46,082 nt of DNA, from assembly GCA_029938555.1 (NCBI GenBank), contig JAOZUR010000011.1:12327-58408 (forward strand), written 5' to 3'. Every line of letters starts with the position of its first letter. Position 1 is the first letter of the stretch. This DNA is from Candidatus Sabulitectum sp. (GTDB taxonomy: Bacteria > Fermentibacterota > Fermentibacteria > Fermentibacterales > JCC-6). The notes beneath the pieces were generated by a model. That model worked only from the letters and a program-made list of their open reading frames with translations, was not told the DNA's origin and ran no database searches. Both the position numbers and the translations under genes were made by a program. This document shows, one piece after another, positions 16,277-24,812 of the stretch.

Positions 16277-16884
16277 TTTTTACTCCGCCTCATTCTGAAA
16301 AAAAGTACAAAAATTCCTACAAGAATCGCTGCAAGTATTGCAATGATAAGAATTACCGTGAGTTCAGACATAAAATCAGTTGCTTTACTTAACTCGGCCC
16401 CCAATATTGTTCCAGCAAAAACCAGCAGTGCATACCAGAAAACAATACTAACTGATGTATAAAAAATAACAGATGATTTTTTCATTCCCGTTGAGGAAGC
16501 TGCAATAACAAGAAGAGATCGAATTCCCGGAATAAATCTGCTGAATACCAATATCCATGGGCCATGTTTTTCCAACAATTCTTTCGCTTTTTTTACACCA
16601 TTCTTGCCTGACGATCTAATAACAAGAGTTTCTAATCTCTCTAATTCAGAACTTCTTCCCATGGAATACAGTATGAATGTGGAAACTATGCTTCCCACAA
16701 CCCCAGGCAACCAAAGAATAAATGTAGGAATATTCCTGCTTGAACCAAGGCCTGATAGGGCGATGTAAAGAACATCTCCAGGAAAAGGAGGGAAAATATT
16801 TTCAATAAATGAAATCAATCCGAGAAAAACCAAATGCCACGAATTGCTGATATCAAGAAAAAACTGCCATATCGCCTCTGTCAC
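16273..16884 (-). CDS. DedA-family membrane protein
   Basis: 203 residues, typical DedA (VTT/SNARE-associated) protein. Family members are inner-membrane proteins implicated in lipid-carrier (undecaprenyl phosphate or phosphatidylethanolamine) flipping and proton-motive-force homeostasis. Seen: ENIFPPFPGDVL near the N-terminus (E and PPxPxE/D-type motif), and FSRFIPGIRSLLVIAASSTGM with the conserved R-x-x-P-G-x-R. Ends in a basic tail (FRMRRSKK). It starts with GTG at 16884, overlapping the ispDF stop as GTGA, with GAGGAG as ribosome-binding site; it overlaps glgA by 4 bp. Confidence 0.93.
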   Translation of the reverse strand: MTEAIWQFFLDISNSWHLVFLGLISFIENIFPPFPGDVLYIALSGLGSSRNIPTFILWLPGVVGSIVSTFILYSMGRSSELERLETLVIRSSGKNGVKKAKELLEKHGPWILVFSRFIPGIRSLLVIAASSTGMKKSSVIFYTSVSIVFWYALLVFAGTILGAELSKATDFMSELTVILIIAILAAILVGIFVLFFRMRRSKK

Positions 16885-18035
16885 AAAAGTCTCCTCGGAA
16901 TGCTTTCCAACTCAGCAAGTACGCTACACCCTACACCTTTTCCCTTGGCAAGGTCACCGATGGTATTAGTTGTTGTCCCCTTAATCCAGATATTATCCAC
17001 AGGTATTTCTGTTATTTCAGATAATCTGTTCATAAGCAATTCTCTTACAGGTGAAATCTTGGGCCTTTCTCCAATAATAGTCACGTCGAGCCTGCTTATC
17101 TTCCATCCAGCCTCGGAAATTTTTGAAACACAGATGGAAAGAAGTTTTGAACTGTCTGCGTCTTTCCACTTTGAGCCAACAGGAGGAAAAAGAGTACCTA
17201 TATCTCCTAATCTTGATGCAGAAAGAATTGCATCTGCCACAGCATGAAGCACAACATCTCCATCAGAGTGCCCCATAAGACCATTAGTTTCAGACAGTTT
17301 GCATCCACAAAAATAGAGAGGTCTTTCAGGGGCAAAAGGATGGAAATCAAGGCCTGTGCCAATAACTCTCACCTGTTTTTCTTTAAAAAATGAAAGCAAT
17401 TCAGCGTCCTCTCTGTCGGTCAGTTTAATATTAGTTCGAGAGCCTTTTACGGTAAAAACACTCAACCCTGCTGCTTCAAAAGCGGCAGCTTCATCAGTTA
17501 CATCTTCCGCAGTAATCAGAACCTCAATTAGTTTTTTCAGATGAAAAGCTTGTGGTGTCTGACTGAGTTTGAGTTCCTCTCTGTTAAGTGTTTCCAGAAC
17601 AATATTGCCACTAACTCTTTTCAGTGTATCTCTCACTGGTATAACAGGAATAACTGCAGCATTTTCTATGGAAGCTTCCATAACTCTTTTGATGCTAGCC
17701 GGATCTACATTAGGACGGGCTCCATCATGTATAAGAACATGCGTAACACCCTGAGTCATCATGTATTTAAGCCCATTCATCACAGAATCTTGTCGTCGCT
17801 CTCCACCAGGCACGGTTTTCAAAGAAGTAGATGGTTTCCACCATTTAGACCAATCTTGTGGTGGAGTTACCACCACAAGAAAATCAACAAATGGCTTTAA
17901 AATTCCAACAGAAAAATCAACCACAGGCTCGCCTGCAAGCAAAGTAAATTGCTTGGGTATATCACCACCAAATCTTGACCCCGCCCCAGCAGCCACTATT
18001 ACTGCACCCCAGATAGGGTTATCAGTCTTGTCCAT
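16881..18035 (-). CDS. ispDF: Bifunctional IspD-IspF (MEP pathway)
   Basis: Fusion of 2-C-methyl-D-erythritol 4-phosphate cytidylyltransferase (IspD, about 1-215) and 2,4-cyclodiphosphate synthase (IspF, about 222-384), steps three and five of non-mevalonate isoprenoid synthesis. IspD shows VIVAAGAGSRFG...PKQF, VLIHDGARP and TDEAAAFEAAG. IspF shows GTGLDFHPF (metal-binding Asp and His), GHSDGDVVLHAVADA, ADSSKLL, TIIGERPKI and KGTTTNTIGDLAKGKGVGC. The ATG at 18035, with CCGGAG close upstream, is preferred to an upstream TTG because the IspD core starts a few residues later. Such fusions are known in alphaproteobacteria and others. It overlaps the PIN/TRAM gene by 14 bp and dedA by 4 bp. Confidence 0.95.
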   Translation of the reverse strand: MDKTDNPIWGAVIVAAGAGSRFGGDIPKQFTLLAGEPVVDFSVGILKPFVDFLVVVTPPQDWSKWWKPSTSLKTVPGGERRQDSVMNGLKYMMTQGVTHVLIHDGARPNVDPASIKRVMEASIENAAVIPVIPVRDTLKRVSGNIVLETLNREELKLSQTPQAFHLKKLIEVLITAEDVTDEAAAFEAAGLSVFTVKGSRTNIKLTDREDAELLSFFKEKQVRVIGTGLDFHPFAPERPLYFCGCKLSETNGLMGHSDGDVVLHAVADAILSASRLGDIGTLFPPVGSKWKDADSSKLLSICVSKISEAGWKISRLDVTIIGERPKISPVRELLMNRLSEITEIPVDNIWIKGTTTNTIGDLAKGKGVGCSVLAELESIPRRLL

Positions 18036-19035
18036 TATCTCCGGTTCCTTCAGCTGCCAATTTTGCAAATACCATTGTGCCGCCCTTGGCGCGGAATGTG
18101 GTGTGAGTAGTTACTTGAGTTTCTTTTCCAAGTAAATCGCCTGCTTCATCCACAACAACCATTGTTCCATCTGAAAGAAATCCCACTCCCTGGCTGGAAG
18201 TTCTGCCTTTTTTCTGAATTCTTAACAAAAATGTATCTCCTGGAAGCACAACTTCACGAGAAGCAGGCCCCACATCGGAAAGTCGAATAACCCTAATACC
18301 TTCTCGTTCAGCAGTATCAGCCATTTCATTATCACCTGTAAGCAGACATACCCTTTCCTTGCGAAGCCATTCAAGAATGCGATGCTTTTCTCTTTCGCCT
18401 TCTCCAAAATCACGGTATTCCATAAGTCCACCGGATTTACCTACTGCTTCTTCAAGGCGTTCAATGGTCTCGGTGGCTCTTCTGGCTCGTCCACGCTTAA
18501 CTACATTTCGCCCTTTCTGCATCTCATCAATATTCTGCTTCACCGATAGTGGAATAGAAAATGGTCCCGGTAAAAGACCTGCTAAAGAAAGATCAGCAAC
18601 CCTTCCATCAACAGCAGCAGAAAGATCCACAAGAACAGGCATATTAAACTGAGGGCCACTTTCGTCTTCAATGGCGATTAGCTCTAGTTTTCTTCCTTTG
18701 TTTACAGCCACAACTGCAAATACATAAGCAAATGCAATTGGAATAAGAACAAGCAAATCAGACCAGCCTGGTTCCCAATTTTCATGATGAGTTCCTATTT
18801 TCAGAACAAGAATAAAAAGAATACCTACAATAAGACCAATGGTAGAACCTGCAGTAAGATAAATTAGTTTATCCGCAGATACTTTAACAATCATTCTTTC
18901 AAAAACCGCAGCAATCACTCCAATACCAAGACCAATGAAACCTATATGATATTCACCTGAAGCAAGAGTTCCTGCTAGACCCAGGGCAAGAATAAATAAA
19001 ATGCGCCCTTCCCAGCCTTTTCCTAACTTAACCAT
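18022..19035 (-). CDS. PIN/TRAM-domain membrane-anchored protein (YacL-like)
   Basis: 337 residues: four N-terminal membrane helices (to about 105), a PIN nuclease domain (about 130-270) and a C-terminal TRAM RNA-binding domain (about 275-330). PIN acids are visible in VLVDLSAAVDGRVADL and VCLLTGDNEMADTA, matching the YacL pattern VDTSAIIDGR and TNDYNL; here the Thr after the first Asp is Leu. Family members are thought to be membrane-bound ribonucleases. The order radA, PIN/TRAM, ispD, ispF matches that found in Firmicutes (radA-disA-yacL-ispD-ispF) but without disA. The ATG at 19035 has AAGGAGAAG just upstream. It overlaps radA by 13 bp and ispDF by 14 bp. Confidence 0.92.
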   Translation of the reverse strand: MVKLGKGWEGRILFILALGLAGTLASGEYHIGFIGLGIGVIAAVFERMIVKVSADKLIYLTAGSTIGLIVGILFILVLKIGTHHENWEPGWSDLLVLIPIAFAYVFAVVAVNKGRKLELIAIEDESGPQFNMPVLVDLSAAVDGRVADLSLAGLLPGPFSIPLSVKQNIDEMQKGRNVVKRGRARRATETIERLEEAVGKSGGLMEYRDFGEGEREKHRILEWLRKERVCLLTGDNEMADTAEREGIRVIRLSDVGPASREVVLPGDTFLLRIQKKGRTSSQGVGFLSDGTMVVVDEAGDLLGKETQVTTHTTFRAKGGTMVFAKLAAEGTGDNGQD

Positions 19036-20402
19036 TCTTCTCCTTTTTTCACTAGAAGACCATTGATTGCAGCAGAAAGTGTGCTGAATCTGAATTTGGC
19101 TTCAGTGTTTTCTTTTTTTTCACGGGCACAGGCTAAATTTGTAAATCCTAAATTACCTGATTCCGCAAGTCTTCTGTCAATTCCGGCCACAGGTCTGATC
19201 TCGCCACCGAGACCCACTTCCCCGCTCAATGCCGTGTCTTTAATTAACGGTCTTTCCAACCGACTGGAAGCAATTGCAAGACATACAGCCATATCTGCAC
19301 CGGGATCTGCAACATTAAATCCCCCGGCAATGTTCACATACACATCCTGATTCCCAAGTTCAATACCACACCTTCGCTCAAGCACTGCAAGCAGCATGGC
19401 AAGTCGGCCTGAATCAAAACCAGTAGCTCTTCTTTGTGGAAAACCATAATGCGTAGTACTGGTCAATGCTTGAATCTCTACTAAAAAAGGTCTTGTTCCT
19501 TCCATAATAGCTGCCACAGCTGACCCTGCTCCAAGACCTCCATCCCGCTGAAGGAAGTAACCTGATGCATCTGCAACTTCACTTAAACCTCTTTCCTTCA
19601 TTTCGAACACACCCAACTCACTGGTGGACCCAAATCGGTTTTTAGAAGCCCTAAGTAGTCTGAATTGATGGAATGAATCACCCTCAAAACTTAAAACCGC
19701 ATCAACCAAATGTTCAAGAACCTTTGGCCCTGCTATGGATCCTTCCTTGGTAACATGCCCTATGACAAAAACTGTCAGGCCCCGTGGTTTTGCCATATTC
19801 ACAAGGCTTGATGCACACTGCCTTACCTGAGAAACAGACCCTGCTGCACTTGAAAGCTCATTAGTATGAAGAGTCTGTATGGAGTCTACAATAAGAATCT
19901 GATACTTATCTGTTTCTATCTTTTTCTCTACACCAGCCAAGTCTGTTGTTGGAAGAAGCTTCAGATTATTGGTTGGGTTCCCAACTCTTCTTGCTCTGTC
20001 TGCCACCTGACCAGGCGACTCCTCACCGGTAGCATACAATACATTAAGACCACTTGCTGCCATATTCATGGCGGCTTGAATCATCAATGTACTTTTCCCT
20101 ATACCTGGTTGTCCACCAATAAGAATAATAGAACCCTTAAATGCTCCTCCACCAAGAACCCTGTCAAATTCTTTAATTTGTGTAGAGATTCTTTCTCCGC
20201 TTTCAGAAACCACATCTGTTAAACTAACAGCTTCAATTCTTGCTACAATCCCATCAACAGTAGGAACTTTGGATGTTTTCTCTACCAGTTCTTCAACCAT
20301 GGTATTCCAACTACTGCAATGGGGGCACTTACCTGCCCATACCGGTGACTCTCCACCGCACTCAGTACAAAAGAAAACTGTTTTCGTCTTTTTCAATGCC
20401 AT
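19023..20402 (-). CDS. radA: DNA repair protein RadA (Sms)
   Basis: RecA-like branch-migration ATPase used in recombination. 459 residues with the standard three parts: N-terminal C4 zinc finger (CTECGGESPVWAGKCPHC, residues 12-29), RecA-like ATPase with Walker A GGQPGIGKST and the RadA-specific KNRFGS loop, and a C-terminal Lon-protease-like domain (GFNVADPGADMAVCLAIASS...SGEVGLGGEIRPV). The active-site Ser/Lys of Lon are not expected in RadA. The start ATG overlaps the dnaB stop by one base (TAATG), which ties its translation to dnaB. Confidence 0.97.
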   Translation of the reverse strand: MALKKTKTVFFCTECGGESPVWAGKCPHCSSWNTMVEELVEKTSKVPTVDGIVARIEAVSLTDVVSESGERISTQIKEFDRVLGGGAFKGSIILIGGQPGIGKSTLMIQAAMNMAASGLNVLYATGEESPGQVADRARRVGNPTNNLKLLPTTDLAGVEKKIETDKYQILIVDSIQTLHTNELSSAAGSVSQVRQCASSLVNMAKPRGLTVFVIGHVTKEGSIAGPKVLEHLVDAVLSFEGDSFHQFRLLRASKNRFGSTSELGVFEMKERGLSEVADASGYFLQRDGGLGAGSAVAAIMEGTRPFLVEIQALTSTTHYGFPQRRATGFDSGRLAMLLAVLERRCGIELGNQDVYVNIAGGFNVADPGADMAVCLAIASSRLERPLIKDTALSGEVGLGGEIRPVAGIDRRLAESGNLGFTNLACAREKKENTEAKFRFSTLSAAINGLLVKKGEEWLS

Positions 20403-21754
20403 TAAAATCCACTGTCCTGCATATCATCAGGGAAAAAAGTAGTGGTAGCTGCGTTGAAAATCAGATTGATGTCGCCTCGCTGACCTTTTCTCTGTTTTGC
20501 AATTCTAAGCAGTATTCTTCTAAGGCCACCCTGAGAGCGATCATCGTCACTACCTGTATCAGCATTTTCATCATGAAGAAACATCACCATATCGGCATCC
20601 TGCTCAATTGCTCCTGAATCTCTTAAATCACTAAGTCGCGGCGGGCCTTCTCGTTTTGCCGCCCCTCGACTTAACTGAGAAAGAACAATTACGGGAACCT
20701 TCATGTCTTTTGCTAATCCTTTTAGATCTGCTGAGTTTTTTGCAACTTTCAACTGATGGCTTTCCATCCCGTCATCACCTTGCATAAGTTGAAGATAATC
20801 AACAAAAACCGCAGCAATACCACCTTTTTCCCTTTGGGCAAGTCTTCTTGTTTTTGCCCTGATTTCCGCAGATGAAATTGATGGTGTTTCATCAATATGA
20901 ATAGGCAAATCTTTCAATTCAGCGGCAGCTTTATTCAAGTCATCGTAAAAATGTGCTGCAAGAGTTCCATCAATTATTGCCTGAATACCAACGCCTGCCA
21001 TGGAAGTGATCAATCTCTTTGTTAAATCAAGTGCAGTCATCTCTAAACTGAAAAAAACAACAGAACCCTTGCCTTGAGCTGCAATATTTCTAGCTATATT
21101 CATGGCAAGACTGGTTTTTCCCACACCAGGCCTTGCGGCAATCACATTCATTTCACCTGCATGAAAACCTGTTGTCATTCTGTCAAGCGGGTCAAGACCT
21201 GTGGATAAACCTGTAACACCATCTTTTGCTTCCCGCATGATATGGAACTCATTAATTGCTTCTGCTGTTAGCTCACCGACCTTAAAAAAGTCTTTCTGCG
21301 AAGAAGTAGTTCCAATATCAAACATTTTCTGACTAATATCATCAAGCAACTCAGTAGCATTTACATTAGTTGAATAGACCTTATCCATGCCCTGATTGGC
21401 GATTGCAATAAATTGTCTGAGCAAAGAAGCGTCTTTCACAATTTTCACATAACTAAGTACATTGGAAAGGAACGGAATGTCATCAGTGATTCCAGCTATG
21501 TACTCAAGACCTCCTGACGCTTCCATTTCTCCTATTCGATTTAACTCATTCGTAACTGTCACCAGATCAATAGGTTCTCCACTAAAATCCACAGTTTTTG
21601 CTGCAAGAAAAATACGCTGATGCCTATGGTCAAGAAAGTCACTCTCTGTTAACAAAGAGAATACTTCAATGGATATCATTGAGTTAAGAAGAACTCCAGC
21701 AAGAACAGCTTTTTCTGCTTCAGGACTCCAGGGAGGTTTTTTTCCTTCTGTCAT
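20402..21754 (-). CDS. dnaB: Replicative DNA helicase DnaB
   Basis: Hexameric 5'-3' fork helicase. 450 residues: N-terminal domain (SPEAEKAVLAGVLLN, DFLDHRHQRIF) and RecA-like C-terminal domain with Walker A ARPGVGKTS, FFSLEMTALDLTKRL, Walker B AVFVDYLQLM, SQLSRGAAKREGPPRLSDLRDSGAIEQDADMV split across the arginine-finger region, and a terminal LRRILLRIAKQRKGQRGDINL. No intein. It begins 2 bp after the uracil-DNA glycosylase gene with TCTGGAG as ribosome-binding site. rplI, the common neighbour of dnaB, is absent; instead it sits in a repair and nucleotide group (gmk-coaB, udg, radA). Confidence 0.97.
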   Translation of the reverse strand: MTEGKKPPWSPEAEKAVLAGVLLNSMISIEVFSLLTESDFLDHRHQRIFLAAKTVDFSGEPIDLVTVTNELNRIGEMEASGGLEYIAGITDDIPFLSNVLSYVKIVKDASLLRQFIAIANQGMDKVYSTNVNATELLDDISQKMFDIGTTSSQKDFFKVGELTAEAINEFHIMREAKDGVTGLSTGLDPLDRMTTGFHAGEMNVIAARPGVGKTSLAMNIARNIAAQGKGSVVFFSLEMTALDLTKRLITSMAGVGIQAIIDGTLAAHFYDDLNKAAAELKDLPIHIDETPSISSAEIRAKTRRLAQREKGGIAAVFVDYLQLMQGDDGMESHQLKVAKNSADLKGLAKDMKVPVIVLSQLSRGAAKREGPPRLSDLRDSGAIEQDADMVMFLHDENADTGSDDDRSQGGLRRILLRIAKQRKGQRGDINLIFNAATTTFFPDDMQDSGF

Positions 21755-21756
21755 AA

Positions 21757-22464
21757 CTATTCTCCAGACTCCCGGGGCAACCGGGCCGTTTCTAAAAATG
21801 CTCTTAACTTTTTCATGTCTTCCCAGACCGGCCTTTTCAGAGCAGGCGACCTAAGTAGCGCAGATGGATGATAAGTTACAAGAACCGGAATATCTTTATA
21901 ACTATGAAAACCCTCTCGAAGCAAACCAATTCCTGTTTTAGTATTCAACAGTGTTCTTGCAACAACTGCCCCTAAGGCTATAATTATTCCGGGATTCATT
22001 ATGGCTATCTGCTGCTCTAGAAATTTGCTACAACTCGCTGTCTCTGAAGCAGAAGGAACTCTGTTATTGATAGAATGGCATTTCACCATATCTGTGATGA
22101 ACAGTTTCTCTCGATTCAGATCAACGGATCCCAGTATTTTGTCAAACAACAATCCAGCTTCACCTGTAAAAGATTTACCCGTTTCGTCTTCTGTAGTTCC
22201 TGGATTATCACCAACCACCAATATGCCTGATTCAGGGTTGCCTGTGCCAAATACAACATTCTTTCTTGTTTCTGCAAGCTTGCATTCCTGACAACTCAAT
22301 AGTTGATTCTCAAGAAAAGCCATTCCCGCCACAATTCCTTCAGGTGCTGAAATCGGTTCTTTTTTTTCCGATATACTCTTCTTAACCCATTCCGGCAGCA
22401 CAAAAACCTGATCTACACCGAAACTTTCAACTACTGCCCAAAATGGATCTTTGACTTCAGCCAT
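21757..22464 (-). CDS. udg: Family 4 (type 4) iron-sulfur uracil-DNA glycosylase
   Basis: Removes uracil from DNA to start base-excision repair. 235 residues. The four [4Fe-4S] cysteines are in the expected pattern: C58 and C61 (LLSCQECKLAE), C129 and C145 (VKCHSINNRVPSASETASC). Motif 2 HPSALLRSP is present at 199-207. Motif 1, normally GEAPG, is GDNPG (85-89), so the first acidic residue is Asp instead of Glu. An extra ~40-residue N-terminal lead precedes the core. The start ATG lies inside the last codons of the gmk-coaB gene (8 bp overlap) with GGGAG upstream. Family assignment is firm. Confidence 0.92.
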   Translation of the reverse strand: MAEVKDPFWAVVESFGVDQVFVLPEWVKKSISEKKEPISAPEGIVAGMAFLENQLLSCQECKLAETRKNVVFGTGNPESGILVVGDNPGTTEDETGKSFTGEAGLLFDKILGSVDLNREKLFITDMVKCHSINNRVPSASETASCSKFLEQQIAIMNPGIIIALGAVVARTLLNTKTGIGLLREGFHSYKDIPVLVTYHPSALLRSPALKRPVWEDMKKLRAFLETARLPRESGE

Positions 22465-23740
22465 TGTTCAAAATCTCCCTTCCTAAGGCAGCTGTTATAC
22501 CAAATGCGACAAATTTCTTTGAACCTAAAGGTATTTCAATATCCTCACTACCGGAAGCAAACAAAAGCATTCCAGAGTTACAAGCGGTTTCCATTCCAAT
22601 TCCTGGTTTATCGCCTCTGTTTAGAAAAATAAACGATGATTTTTTTCGTTTCATTTTGAGTCTGGCATTCTCTACAGCGTCATCTCCATATTCCAAAGCA
22701 AAAGACAATACATTACATGAGGAATTAAGAGATGCAGTAATATCAACAGTAGGTTCAAGATCCAAATTCAATCTGTTACCCTGCCTTTTGATTTTGCCTG
22801 TAACTGAAGAAACTGGGGCAAAATCAGATACAGCTGCTGCCATAACAAGTAAATCTGCATCCTTAATTTCTTTCTGAAGAGATAACAGCATATCCTCTGC
22901 GCTTTCAACTTTCACAAGGCGAACAGGGCCTGGAGGTTTCATATTAAATGCAGGACCACTGACAAGAACAACATCAGCGCCAGCAGACAAAAAAGCTTCT
23001 GCCAGCGAAACACCCATTAATCCACTGGATCGGTTTGAAACAAATCTGACATCATCTATTTTTTCACGGGTAGGCCCAGAAGAAACAACAATACGCTTGC
23101 CGGCCCAAAAACTAAGCCCATCCATATAGCCGGAGTGATAATCAAGAGCTTGATCAGGCCATCCTATATTCTGTATTTTCATTTTTTCAGCAAGATAAAT
23201 ACTTTCAATATCAATTTTTGCCTGTGCTAAAATATTATTGCAAATAAAGTAATCAAAAACACCCATGAAAGAAACTTCTCCAGCAGCAGCTTTCATTCGC
23301 TTCTCTACTGTTTTCCCAGAATCTGTATTTCGTTGTTCTAACCGTTTACGAAGCAAATCGTTACTGGCTGGAAGCACAAAGATTAGAACCGCTGAAGGCA
23401 TTTTCTCTTTGATCTGCACTGCTCCTTGAACATCAATATCAAGAATAACACTTCGGCCTTTGACCATCTGTTGGCGAACCCAAGAGCTTTCAGTTCCGTA
23501 CTTGTTGCCGTGAACATCAGCCCATTCGAGGAAATATGATTTCTCAATCCTTTGCTGAAACTCATCTTTACTTACAAAAAAATAATCTTTTCCGTTTACT
23601 TCCTCGCCTCTAGCAGGCCTTGTGGTTGTGGAAACAGAAAAATGAACTCCATCAAGTTTATCAACAAGAGAATGGGCAAGAGTTGTTTTTCCAGCACCAG
23701 ACGGCCCTGCAAGAACAAAAAGCATTCCGCTATTGAACAT
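22457..23740 (-). CDS. Guanylate kinase fused to phosphopantothenoylcysteine synthetase (Gmk-CoaB)
   Basis: A 427-residue two-domain enzyme. Residues ~5-190 are a complete guanylate kinase: P-loop GPSGAGKTTL, GKDYFFVSKDEF, ADVHGNKYGT, ILDIDVQGA and the lid RNTDSGKTVEKRM; it makes GDP from GMP. Residues ~213-420 are a CoaB-type synthetase: VVSSGPTREKIDDVRFVSN, RSSGLMGVSLAEAF, MAAAVSDFAP, GKIKR and FALEYGDDAVENARLKMKRK; CoaB joins cysteine to phosphopantothenate using CTP. The CoaC decarboxylase half of normal CoaBC is absent. In many bacteria gmk-rpoZ-coaBC are adjacent genes downstream of yicC, so this looks like a fusion across that locus with rpoZ and coaC lost or moved. The ATG at 23740 has GCAGGTGG upstream and overlaps yicC by 11 bp. 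Some late CoaB motifs are weak. Confidence 0.88.
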   Translation of the reverse strand: MFNSGMLFVLAGPSGAGKTTLAHSLVDKLDGVHFSVSTTTRPARGEEVNGKDYFFVSKDEFQQRIEKSYFLEWADVHGNKYGTESSWVRQQMVKGRSVILDIDVQGAVQIKEKMPSAVLIFVLPASNDLLRKRLEQRNTDSGKTVEKRMKAAAGEVSFMGVFDYFICNNILAQAKIDIESIYLAEKMKIQNIGWPDQALDYHSGYMDGLSFWAGKRIVVSSGPTREKIDDVRFVSNRSSGLMGVSLAEAFLSAGADVVLVSGPAFNMKPPGPVRLVKVESAEDMLLSLQKEIKDADLLVMAAAVSDFAPVSSVTGKIKRQGNRLNLDLEPTVDITASLNSSCNVLSFALEYGDDAVENARLKMKRKKSSFIFLNRGDKPGIGMETACNSGMLLFASGSEDIEIPLGSKKFVAFGITAALGREILNNG

Positions 23741-24596
23741 TAGCCACCTGCTCGCGCAGACCGCCAAGAATGTCTTTCATTTCTATAACTTTATGTACTG
23801 CCTCAGAATTATCTACTTTGGAACCCATTGTATTCAGCTCTCTGTGCATCTCCTGCAAAATAAAACCAAGCTTTCTACCACAATCGTTTTCTGAGAGTAC
23901 TTTCAGACCTGATTGAATGTGCGCATCAAGTCTTTGGGATTCTTCTGATATATCAATTCGGTCTGACAATATGGCCATTTCCTGTGCTAGTCTAGTTTCA
24001 TCCAATGAAGGATTTTCAATCAATTCTGATATTCTCTTTTTTCTTTCTGAGAAAATTAACTGAACCCGCTGTTTGTGCCCGAGCGAAACCGGTAAAGAAA
24101 GCTCACCTATCAATTTAAGATTATTGGTAAACATCAAAGAAAGCCCTTCACCTTCATTTCTCCGAGAAATCAATAACTCCTGAAATGCTTTTTCCACAGC
24201 ATTTATCAGATTATCATCAAACCCATCACCTGCTGATATGTCTGGTACACGCATCATGCCGGAAAGGGTAACAAGCCTAAAGGCATCAGGACTGGAAGTA
24301 AGAAAGAATTCTTTTGCCAGCTTATCTGCCCCATCAAGGTAGGCACGAGCCAGTGTTATGTCTGGTTCTGGAAGAATACCACCAGAATCTGATTCAACTG
24401 ATACATTCACATCTATACGCCCTCGAGAAAAAAGTTCTTTTCCCCGTCTGTAAAGAGCTTGCTCTAGATGCGCTGCTTCCCGTGGCATTCTAAAATTTAA
24501 ATTAAGGCCTTTATTGTTTACTGACTTCACCAGAACTGTAATCTTATATTTATCAACAACTTGTGAACTATTTCCAAAACCTGTCATAGATTCCAT
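23730..24596 (-). CDS. yicC: YicC/YloC-family endoribonuclease-like protein
   Basis: 288 residues, the usual length. Diagnostic N-terminus SMTGFGNSSQ, then VKSVNNKGLNLNFRMPRE (family: EIRSVNHRYLEVxxRLP), and C-terminal RLDAHIQSGLKVLSENDCGRKLGF, LQEMHRELNTMGSKVDNSE (broken here at a comma) with IEMKDILGGLREQVANVQ ending in the family's typical E-x-x-REQVQNIE. E. coli YicC is reported as an endoribonuclease acting on RyhB. The ATG at 24596 (MESMTGFG) is preferred to one 12 codons earlier because GAGGGG is nine bases upstream and family members start with the same few residues. First gene of the ~12 kb minus-strand run; yicC followed by gmk is a widely conserved order. Confidence 0.95.
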   Translation of the reverse strand: MESMTGFGNSSQVVDKYKITVLVKSVNNKGLNLNFRMPREAAHLEQALYRRGKELFSRGRIDVNVSVESDSGGILPEPDITLARAYLDGADKLAKEFFLTSSPDAFRLVTLSGMMRVPDISAGDGFDDNLINAVEKAFQELLISRRNEGEGLSLMFTNNLKLIGELSLPVSLGHKQRVQLIFSERKKRISELIENPSLDETRLAQEMAILSDRIDISEESQRLDAHIQSGLKVLSENDCGRKLGFILQEMHRELNTMGSKVDNSEAVHKVIEMKDILGGLREQVANVQ

Positions 24597-24694
24597 ACAT
24601 TGATTCCCCTCTTTGAAATTGCTTCCACACATATCTTATTATCTAAAGAGCTACGCCAATTGTCCACTAAATCAAAGTAACAGATTGTAACTGT

Positions 24695-24724
24695 TTGACT
24701 TCACATATAGTTATATGCGATATT
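24695..24724 (+). promoter_or_regulatory. Candidate promoter of rqcH in the divergent yicC/rqcH gap
   Basis: TTGACT (24695-24700), 18 nt spacer, GATATT (24719-24724), about 88 bp before the chosen ATG. The -35 is near-consensus, the -10 matches four of six. No equally good promoter for yicC was found on the other strand of this ~216 bp gap. Confidence 0.4.
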
Positions 24725-24812
24725 TTGCAGAGAAATCATGTAAATATTCATTGATTTGCGTATGCTCATAAGCAACTTGAAAATAGAATCAAACAACGGT
24801 AGAAAGAAGATA

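Noticed and set aside
24633-24812. tRNA or small RNA in the yicC/rqcH gap
   Set aside because: No cloverleaf, T-loop GTTCRA or terminator-like hairpin was seen; it reads as a divergent promoter region.
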